A stretch of 6,426 nt of DNA from an uncultured Lachnospiraceae bacterium (GTDB taxonomy: Bacteria; Bacillota; Clostridia; Lachnospirales; Lachnospiraceae), in assembly GCA_910585075.1 (NCBI GenBank), contig CAJUED010000088.1, positions 1-6,426 on the forward strand. The letters run 5' to 3'. The notes beneath the pieces are model-generated. The model made no database searches, was not told where the DNA came from, and was given only the letters and a program-made list of their open reading frames with translations. Below are positions 1-5,380 of this stretch, piece after piece. A program made the translations under genes and the position numbers. Each line of letters starts with the position of its first letter. The stretch's first letter is position 1.

Positions 1-465
1 TATTACTCAGCTACAGGAAACACGGAAAGCGTGGCAGGTTATATTGCAGCGGCGATAGACGCCGACATTTTCGTGCTGGAGCCGGTGGAGCCGTATAGCA
101 GTGAGGATCTGAATTGGACGGATGAAAACAGCCGTGTTGTGTATGAGCATGACAATCTGGAAGCAAGAAACGTGGAATTGGTGTCAACGACCGTAAATGA
201 CTGGGAATCCTACGACACCGTATTTATCGGTTATCCCATCTGGTGGCACATTGCGGCATGGCCGGTGGACGGGTTTGTTGAGGCAAATGATTCCACAGGA
301 AAGACGGTAATTCCTTTCTGTACTTCATCCAGCTCTGATCTGGGTGAGAGTGGGGAACTGCTGGCAGAGGCAGCCGGAACAGGGAACTGGCTGGAGGGAG
401 AACGGTTTTCGTCCAGTGCCTCCGAGGAAACGGTCCGGGCATGGGTGGAAGGTCTGGATCTGTAA
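1..465 (+). CDS. Flavodoxin, 3' part (5' end outside window)
   Basis: The reading frame is open from base 1, and 154 codons are visible before the TAA at 463-465. The first residues read Tyr-Tyr-Ser-Ala-Thr-Gly-Asn-Thr-Glu, which is the end of beta strand 1 and the classic flavodoxin phosphate-binding loop (S/T-x-T-G-x-T, bases 7-24), so only the extreme N-terminus is missing. The GTG at base 31 lies downstream of this loop and cannot be the true start. Further on are the Ile-Gly-Tyr-Pro-Ile-Trp-Trp segment (Trp pair at 241-246), which in this family lies near the isoalloxazine ring, and a Thr-Gly-Lys-Thr-Val-Ile-Pro-Phe-Cys-Thr-Ser strand and loop. Flavodoxins bind FMN and carry single electrons. 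Whether this copy has a signal peptide like its neighbours is unknown, because that part is off the window. It is the only one of the three flavodoxin domains here with a normal phosphate loop. The family call is firm; the redox partner is unknown. Confidence 0.9.
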   Translation, partial: YYSATGNTESVAGYIAAAIDADIFVLEPVEPYSSEDLNWTDENSRVVYEHDNLEARNVELVSTTVNDWESYDTVFIGYPIWWHIAAWPVDGFVEANDSTGKTVIPFCTSSSSDLGESGELLAEAAGTGNWLEGERFSSSASEETVRAWVEGLDL

Positions 466-473
466 AAACAGAT
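458..473 (+). other. Small inverted repeat across the stop codon of the first flavodoxin gene
   Basis: A perfect 6-bp inverted repeat (ATCTGT at 458-463, ACAGAT at 468-473) with an AAAA loop spans the TAA stop. The stem is AT-rich and no T-run follows, so it does not look like an intrinsic terminator. It is probably a chance or weak mRNA structure within a read-through operon. Confidence 0.25.
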
Positions 474-535
474 AAAGGCAGATTGCAGGAAACAGGAACA
501 GTTGGAAGTAATCAATGAAACAGGGAGAATTGTAA

Positions 536-1750
536 ATGAATAAAAGATATATTTTTACAGCGCTGCTGGCAGGATTGCTGACAGTATCCGTACTGACAGG
601 CTGTGGTAATGAGGCGGCTGGTACAACGCAGGAAGCAGTAACGGACTCAAAGCAGGAAACGGCCGCAGATGCAGGGCAAAGTACACGGGAAGATGAACCG
701 CAGAATGTATCGGTGGATGCAGAGCAGGAAACATTGATGGAAAAAGAGAATACTGATGATGTACTGATGATTGCACAACAGGGAATGTTCTCTTCCGGCG
801 GCATCGTTACTGAGCCGGTGGAAGGAGAATATGATCCGACATCAAACTGGCTGGATGCAAGCCGTGCAGGGAATACTGCCCATGTGGATCATGCCAATGT
901 ATTTTACCAGATACCGGTGAATGATAATGGCAATCCGATTGTTTATCTGCATGGTTATGGGCAGTCCCGTATGGGATGGATGACAACTCCGGACGGGCGT
1001 GAAGGATGGTCTGACCTGTTTTTGAAAAAAGGATATGCGGCATTTCTGGTGGATCAGCCGAGACGCGGCGAGGCGGGAGCAGCCTCATCCATGACAACGG
1101 ACGGATTTCTTGATACATGGGCTGAGGACTCCAAGGAATATAAACCGGGAGACCAGGCGTGGTATACCCACTTCAGAATCGGACGTGTGGCGCCGGAGCG
1201 GTATGAGGGCTCTCAGTTTCCGGAAGGGGAGGAGGCACAGGATCAGTTTTTCCGTCAGATGACGCCAAATACCGGAAATTTCGATCAGGCACTGGACGCA
1301 GCGGCTCTGGGGGCTGTAATGGAAGATGTGTATGAAATGACGGGCAGCAAGGCAGTCTTTGTGACACATTCACAGGGCGGAGCTGTAGGCTGGGATGTGC
1401 CAGTGGAGAATATTTCCGCGATTATAGCCATTGAGCCGGGAGGAACACCAGAGCCGGGTTCAGAGCAGTATCAGAAACTGCTGGAGGCAGAGATTCCCAT
1501 TACGATTTACTTTGGGGATTATATTGACAATGGACCGGAAGATATTATGTCCACAGGCTTCTGGCAGGCAGTCCGGGACGGTGCCATTCAGTTTGCGGAA
1601 AGCTATAACAGTGACGGCGGCGATTGTACCGTAGTTTATCTGCCGGATGAAGGAATTACCGGGAACAGCCATTTTATGTTTCAGGAGCTGAATAACGATG
1701 TGATTGCAGACCATATTGCCGCATGGCTTGAGGAAAAAGGACTGCATTAA
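536..1750 (+). CDS. Lipoprotein alpha/beta hydrolase, esterase 713-like
   Basis: The 404-residue product begins with a lipoprotein signal peptide (Met-Asn-Lys-Arg head, hydrophobic core, Leu-Thr-Gly-Cys lipobox with Cys23). An acidic, Gln/Ser-rich tether runs to about residue 75, so the enzyme should be lipid-anchored outside the membrane. From about residue 82 it follows, as I recall it, the pattern of Alcaligenes esterase 713 (PDB 1QLW): a His-Gly oxyanion segment (His139), the Thr-Thr-Pro-Asp-Gly-Arg-x-Gly-Trp stretch (150-158), and a Val-Asp-Gln-Pro-Arg-Arg-Gly turn (172-178). The nucleophile is in Thr-His-Ser-Gln-Gly-Gly (Ser279), followed by Ile-Glu-Pro-Gly (Glu300) and Gly-Asn-Ser-His (His379). 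Esterase 713 is known for a Glu rather than Asp in its Ser-His-acid triad, and Glu300 sits where that residue is expected. The start has GGGAG at 523-527, 8 bases before ATG. It likely hydrolyses a carboxylic ester; the substrate is unknown. Confidence 0.88.
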   Translation: MNKRYIFTALLAGLLTVSVLTGCGNEAAGTTQEAVTDSKQETAADAGQSTREDEPQNVSVDAEQETLMEKENTDDVLMIAQQGMFSSGGIVTEPVEGEYDPTSNWLDASRAGNTAHVDHANVFYQIPVNDNGNPIVYLHGYGQSRMGWMTTPDGREGWSDLFLKKGYAAFLVDQPRRGEAGAASSMTTDGFLDTWAEDSKEYKPGDQAWYTHFRIGRVAPERYEGSQFPEGEEAQDQFFRQMTPNTGNFDQALDAAALGAVMEDVYEMTGSKAVFVTHSQGGAVGWDVPVENISAIIAIEPGGTPEPGSEQYQKLLEAEIPITIYFGDYIDNGPEDIMSTGFWQAVRDGAIQFAESYNSDGGDCTVVYLPDEGITGNSHFMFQELNNDVIADHIAAWLEEKGLH

Positions 1751-1794
1751 AACAAAGGGAGCTTTGAGACGGCTTTTATAAGGAGAGACGATCT

Positions 1795-2889
1795 ATGAAA
1801 AAAATTGTAGTGTGGTTTTCTGCGGTTTTACTGGTACTCAGTTTGGCGGCATGTGGAAACAGCACGGAATCGGCGGAGAATAACGACACAGAAACGACAA
1901 ATTCGCAACCGGCTACTGACGGGAGCGGATCTTCCGGACAGGAGGAGAACGTTTCTGTGAATGATGATTCAGAAAAAGAAACAGGCGCTTCACAGGATAC
2001 TGTCTCTCGGGACAATGGGGAAGCATCCGTGGTATATTTCACATCCGACATATCGCCGGAAGGGTTGATGGCTGTTTACGAGGCTTTGAACTGGGAACCT
2101 ACTGGAGGCGTTGCGGTCAAGCTGTCAACAGGAGAGCCGCCGGCAAGTAATTATCTCGATCCGGAACTGATTAAGGACCTGATACAGTCCGTGGACGGTA
2201 CGATTGTGGAGTGCAATACGGCATATGGCGGCTCCCGGACGGAAACGGCCATGCACATGCAGGTAGCGGAGGATCATGGATTTACGGCGATTGCGGATGT
2301 GGACATTCTGGATGCGGAGGGTTCCATGGAACTGCCCGTGGAGGGTGGAACGCGCCTTGAAAGCAATCGGGTGGGTTCTCATTTCGCGGATTATGATTCT
2401 TATATTATCCTGTCTCACTTCAAGGGGCACGCGATGGCGGGTTTTGGCGGGGCGATTAAGAATATCTCCATCGGGCTTGGTTCCAAAGAAGGGAAATGCC
2501 TGATCCATACTGCCGGAGCGAGCAGCAGCAGTCCGTGGGGCGGCGATCAGACCGGTTTTACGGAGTCGATGGCGGAAGCCGGTAAATCCGTATCGGATTA
2601 TCTGGGATATGGGAACCGGATTATATATATCAGTGTGTTGAACAATATTTCCATTGACTGCGACTGCGACGGAAATCCCGCAAAGCCGGATATTCACGAT
2701 ATTGGGATTGTGGCTTCCTTTGATCCGGTGGCTATCGACCAGGCATGTATTGATCTTGCTTTTGCGGCAGAAGGAAGCAAAACCCTTCAGGACCGGGTGA
2801 ACAGCAGGGATGGCTTACACACATTGGAGCACGCGGAAGAAATCGGATTGGGAAGCCGCACTTATGAGCTGGTAAATATTGATGAGTAA
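1795..2889 (+). CDS. DUF362 domain lipoprotein
   Basis: The 364-residue product has a lipoprotein signal peptide (Met-Lys-Lys-Ile head, Leu-Ala-Ala-Cys lipobox, Cys20) and a Ser/Glu/Asn-rich tether to about residue 76. The rest matches the DUF362 family (PF04015): Val-Ala-Val-Lys-Leu-Ser-Thr-Gly-Glu (106-114), Cys-Asn-Thr-Ala-Tyr-Gly-Gly-Ser-Arg (140-148), Ser-His-Phe-Lys-Gly-His (207-212), Gly-Gly-Ala-Ile-Lys-Asn (218-223), Asp-Cys-Asp-Cys (288-291) and Ser-Phe-Asp-Pro-Val-Ala-Ile-Asp-Gln-Ala (308-317). Many DUF362 proteins also carry a ferredoxin-like 4Fe-4S domain with CxxCxxC motifs. None is present here, so this is the domain alone on the cell surface. The Asp-Cys-Asp-Cys motif and the conserved histidines could bind a metal, which is inference. 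No reaction is established for the family to my knowledge. AAGGAGAG at 1780-1787 precedes the ATG. It sits between an esterase and a permease in the same operon. Confidence 0.88.
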   Translation: MKKIVVWFSAVLLVLSLAACGNSTESAENNDTETTNSQPATDGSGSSGQEENVSVNDDSEKETGASQDTVSRDNGEASVVYFTSDISPEGLMAVYEALNWEPTGGVAVKLSTGEPPASNYLDPELIKDLIQSVDGTIVECNTAYGGSRTETAMHMQVAEDHGFTAIADVDILDAEGSMELPVEGGTRLESNRVGSHFADYDSYIILSHFKGHAMAGFGGAIKNISIGLGSKEGKCLIHTAGASSSSPWGGDQTGFTESMAEAGKSVSDYLGYGNRIIYISVLNNISIDCDCDGNPAKPDIHDIGIVASFDPVAIDQACIDLAFAAEGSKTLQDRVNSRDGLHTLEHAEEIGLGSRTYELVNIDE

Positions 2890-2920
2890 TCAGAACGCTC
2901 TGTATGGCATTTTGATACAA

Positions 2921-2926
2921 GGAAGG
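2921..2926 (+). promoter_or_regulatory. Ribosome binding site deciding the permease start
   Basis: GGAAGG lies 8 bases before the ATG at 2935, a normal spacing. The in-frame GTG at 2926 overlaps the last base of this site and so has no usable Shine-Dalgarno of its own. The ATG at 2935 is therefore the better start. Confidence 0.7.
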
Positions 2927-2934
2927 TGATCTGC

Positions 2935-3846
2935 ATGGAACTATTTGCCCTCATAAAACGCGAATTTGTTTATATCAGTTATTATTTCATGGTACAGCTC
3001 CGTCAGATCGCCTTTTACTGGATTCTGGGTATGATGGTCGGCTCTCTGGTATCTGTTTTTGCAAAAGACGCCATCCATAACTGTTTTGAAAGAATCAGGG
3101 ACAAAAAATGGGGAGTATTCGGCGTAATCCCGGCAAGCATTTTGGGGATTGCGTCGCCTCTGTGCATGTATGGCACGATTCCTATAGCGGCTTCTTTTTC
3201 CAGACATGGGATGCGCCACGACTGGCTGGCGGCTTTTATGATGAGCAGTGTGCTTTTAAACCCGCAGCTTCTTTTTTACAGCACGGCGCTTGGGGGAACG
3301 GCCATGGCAGTGCGGCTGGTTTCCTGTACTTTATGTGGGATTTTTGCAGGGCTGGCGGTACATTTTGCCTATGGGAAGAAACCGTTCTTTAACTTTGCGG
3401 GATTTGAGCCCCGTGCAAGCCATGACACAGACCCCAATCTTTTTATGCGGTTTTTGAAAAATCTGGGGCGGAATGTCAGGGCGACGGCTCTTTACTTTCT
3501 GATTGGTGTGCTGCTTTCTGCATTGTTCCAGAGATATGTCCCGGCAGACGGTTTTGCGGAGCTTTTCGGGAAAAGCAATGAGGGGTTCGGTGTGCTGATG
3601 GCGGCGACCATCGGTGTTCCGCTCTATGCCTGTGGGGGCGGGACAATCCCGCTTTTGCAGCAATGGCTGGTCTCCGGAATGAGCATGGGGAGCGCGGCGG
3701 CATTTATGATTACCGGGCCTGCCACGAAGATCACAAACCTGGGGGCATTGAAGATCGTGCTTGGAATAAAGCGTTTTGTTCTATATATTGCTTTCGTAAT
3801 GGTGTTCTCTCTGATAACAGGACTCATTACAAATCTGCTGGTTTAA
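2935..3846 (+). CDS. Integral-membrane permease, ArsP_1/DUF318 type
   Basis: A 303-residue, strongly hydrophobic protein with about eight likely membrane segments in two halves, separated by a hydrophilic loop near residues 147-172. Its signature matches the predicted permease family PF03773: Ser-Pro-Leu-Cys-Met-Tyr-Gly-Thr-Ile-Pro in the first half (Cys77), and Gly-Val-Pro-Leu-Tyr-Ala-Cys-Gly-Gly-Gly-Thr-Ile-Pro in the second (Cys233), then Gly-Pro-Ala-Thr-Lys (261-265). Many relatives carry a Cys-Ser-Cys motif in the first half; here it is Cys-Met-Tyr. Some family members (ArsP) export organoarsenicals, but the transported molecule is unknown for most, and no arsR, arsB or arsC gene is visible here, so an arsenic role is not supported. 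The neighbours are surface esterases and flavodoxins, so it may move their substrate or product, which is inference. The next gene starts 13 bases after its stop, indicating tight co-translation. Confidence 0.87.
   Translation: MELFALIKREFVYISYYFMVQLRQIAFYWILGMMVGSLVSVFAKDAIHNCFERIRDKKWGVFGVIPASILGIASPLCMYGTIPIAASFSRHGMRHDWLAAFMMSSVLLNPQLLFYSTALGGTAMAVRLVSCTLCGIFAGLAVHFAYGKKPFFNFAGFEPRASHDTDPNLFMRFLKNLGRNVRATALYFLIGVLLSALFQRYVPADGFAELFGKSNEGFGVLMAATIGVPLYACGGGTIPLLQQWLVSGMSMGSAAAFMITGPATKITNLGALKIVLGIKRFVLYIAFVMVFSLITGLITNLLV
3175..3708 (+). repeat. Internal protein duplication within the permease
   Basis: The pattern Thr-Ile-Pro, eight residues, Gly-Met, six residues, Ala-Phe-Met occurs at bases 3175-3240 and again at 3643-3708, with identical internal spacing and an offset of exactly 156 codons. 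Each copy is preceded by a Pro-Leu and Cys element. The two halves probably arose by an ancient gene duplication, common in transporters. The repeat is visible in protein only; the DNA has diverged. Confidence 0.6.
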
Positions 3847-3859
3847 GGGAGAAGATTGT

Positions 3860-5344
3860 ATGAAAAAAATAAAAAAGAGAACGGTGATTGAGCTGGTGAT
3901 ACTGGTGGTCCTGATCGTATGGGCGTCATGGTATTTGTTCATGGGTAGAAAGATTACAGGAGTAGATGATAATGTGGCTGTCGGAGACGAAGGGACGCAT
4001 TCGCTGGTCGTTTATTTTTCCAGAGAGGGTGTTATACCGGATGGAATAGATGCCGCCTCCTCCGCATCGCCCAATTCCAATCGGTACGAGGCTGAAAGCG
4101 ACACGGAGGCTGCGGCTAAAATGATTGCGCAGCTTACTGGGGCGGATTTATTTCAGATCCGCACGGACAGATATTACCGCAGCGCTTTTTGGGGAACGGC
4201 AGCTACCGCATGGATTGAGGAGGCGTTGAATTTAAGACCGGGGCTGGCGGCAAAGCCGGAAAGCCTTGATAAATATGATGTGATCTATATTGGTTATCCT
4301 GTCTGGTGGTTTAATGCACCGATGGCGGTTGGGACATTTTTAGAGAGCTATGACCTGACAGGGAAAACAGTGGTTCCCTTTTGTACCAGCACCGATAATG
4401 GGATTGATGTAAGCATGGATTATATCCGGGAGGTTTCAGGCAGCGCGACGGTTTTGGATGGATACCGTGTCCATAATTCCGATTTGGAAGATGTATCAGC
4501 ATGGCTTGAACGGATTGGCATGTTGGAGCAGACAGACGAACAGCAGGATACAAAAGATGGTTTGGCAAAATCAGAAACAGATATGGCGGATACTGCTCTG
4601 AAAGCGGATGAACGCCCCGATGTCACGGAAGGAACGGAAGTCTACCGGGACTTTGTGATTGACAATGTGTACCATTCCGCAGATGCAGGGGATATTCATT
4701 ACAATGTATATATTCCGGAAAGCTATGATGGCAGTAAGCCCTATGCCTTGTATTTTACGCTGCCCGGTTATGAAGGGCTGTATTTTCAGGGAGTCGCTGC
4801 CAATATCGAGTCGGAGGAATTTGGATTTGAGGCACAGAAGTACAATGACGAGATGATTATTGTTGCGCCGCAGCTTAACGACTGGGGAGAAACTTCGGCA
4901 GATCAGACGATTGCACTGGTGGAATATTTTCTGCAGCAGTATAACATCGACACATCGAAAGTATATGGGAACGGTTATTCGGGCGGAGGCGAGACCATGT
5001 CTATCGTAATGGGAAAGCGTCCCGATCTGTTTACGGCATATCTTCATGTCAGTTCACAGTGGGACGGCGAATACGAGCCTGTTGTGGATAACCGGCTGCC
5101 TGTTTATTTTGCCATAGGCAGGAATGATGAGTATTACGGTTCCGCCAAAACGCAGAGAGCGTATGATACGCTTTATGACTTGTATGAGCGGCAGGGATTG
5201 TCGAAAGAAGAAATTGACAGCCTGCTTGTGCTGGACATTAAGGAGCATGATTATTTTACCGGGAGGAATGCCCCGAATGAGCATGGCGGAGGCGGACTTT
5301 TTGCCTATGATGAGGAAATTATGGGCTGGCTGTTTTCAAAGTGA
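3860..5344 (+). CDS. Membrane-anchored flavodoxin-like / alpha/beta hydrolase fusion
   Basis: The 494-residue product starts with a basic head (Lys-rich, residues 2-7) and one hydrophobic segment (about 10-28) without a lipobox cysteine, so it is probably a signal anchor with the rest outside. Residues 48-221 are flavodoxin-like: Leu-Val-Val-Tyr-Phe-Ser strand 1 (49-54), Ile-Gly-Tyr-Pro-Val-Trp-Trp (144-150) and Thr-Gly-Lys-Thr-Val-Val-Pro-Phe-Cys-Thr-Ser (167-177). Between strand 1 and the Ser-Asp-Thr-Glu that aligns with the usual Gly-Asn-Thr-Glu lies an insert of some 25 residues (55-79), so the phosphate loop is altered. A polar linker (222-254) leads to an esterase/prolyl-oligopeptidase-like hydrolase (255-494) with Gly-Asn-Gly-Tyr-Ser-Gly-Gly-Gly (Ser374), Gly-Arg-Asn-Asp (Asp423) and Asn-Glu-His-Gly (His475), a complete candidate Ser-Asp-His triad. 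AAGGGAGA at 3845-3852 precedes the ATG by 7 bases. The substrate and electron partner are unknown. Confidence 0.88.
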   Translation: MKKIKKRTVIELVILVVLIVWASWYLFMGRKITGVDDNVAVGDEGTHSLVVYFSREGVIPDGIDAASSASPNSNRYEAESDTEAAAKMIAQLTGADLFQIRTDRYYRSAFWGTAATAWIEEALNLRPGLAAKPESLDKYDVIYIGYPVWWFNAPMAVGTFLESYDLTGKTVVPFCTSTDNGIDVSMDYIREVSGSATVLDGYRVHNSDLEDVSAWLERIGMLEQTDEQQDTKDGLAKSETDMADTALKADERPDVTEGTEVYRDFVIDNVYHSADAGDIHYNVYIPESYDGSKPYALYFTLPGYEGLYFQGVAANIESEEFGFEAQKYNDEMIIVAPQLNDWGETSADQTIALVEYFLQQYNIDTSKVYGNGYSGGGETMSIVMGKRPDLFTAYLHVSSQWDGEYEPVVDNRLPVYFAIGRNDEYYGSAKTQRAYDTLYDLYERQGLSKEEIDSLLVLDIKEHDYFTGRNAPNEHGGGGLFAYDEEIMGWLFSK

Positions 5345-5360
5345 TTGGGATATAACAGGA

Positions 5361-5374
5361 AAGGAAAGGCGGAG
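5361..5374 (+). promoter_or_regulatory. Ribosome binding site of the last gene, with two candidate starts
   Basis: The stretch AAGGAAAGGCGGAG offers two readings. GGAG at 5371-5374 lies 6 bases before ATG 5381, while AAAGG at 5365-5369 lies 5 bases before ATG 5375. I prefer 5381, which gives a Met-Lys-Arg-Lys signal peptide head. The alternative adds only Met-Thr and does not change the protein's fate. Confidence 0.55.
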
Positions 5375-5380
5375 ATGACG

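Noticed and set aside
458..473. Inverted repeat at the end of the first flavodoxin gene as a terminator
   Set aside because: The stem is only 6 bp and AT-rich, and no T-run follows. The next gene begins 70 bases after the stop on the same strand, which fits read-through.
466..535. Possible sigma-A promoter before the esterase 713-like gene (TTGGAA near 502)
   Set aside because: No acceptable -10 box lies at 16-18 bases; the best candidate is AGAATT. A promoter is not supported, although a weak one cannot be ruled out.
1751..1794. Short complementary runs (AAAG and CTTT) between the esterase and DUF362 genes as a hairpin
   Set aside because: Only four base pairs form and no T-run follows. 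It has neither terminator nor riboswitch character.
2125..2697. A 190-codon open frame on the - strand inside the DUF362 gene
   Set aside because: It lies fully within a gene with a strong family match, has no recognisable domain or good ribosome binding site, and has an Arg/His/Ile-rich composition typical of an antisense shadow.
2926..2934. GTG at 2926 as the permease start
   Set aside because: It overlaps its own putative ribosome binding site. ATG 2935 has GGAAGG at a spacing of 8 bases.
2935..3846. Arsenic-resistance role for the permease
   Set aside because: Family membership alone does not show it, and no arsR, arsenate reductase or arsenic methylation gene is in view.
4571..5047. 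A 158-codon open frame on the - strand inside the first fusion gene
   Set aside because: It is antisense to the linker and conserved hydrolase domain, resembles no known family, and has shadow-like composition.
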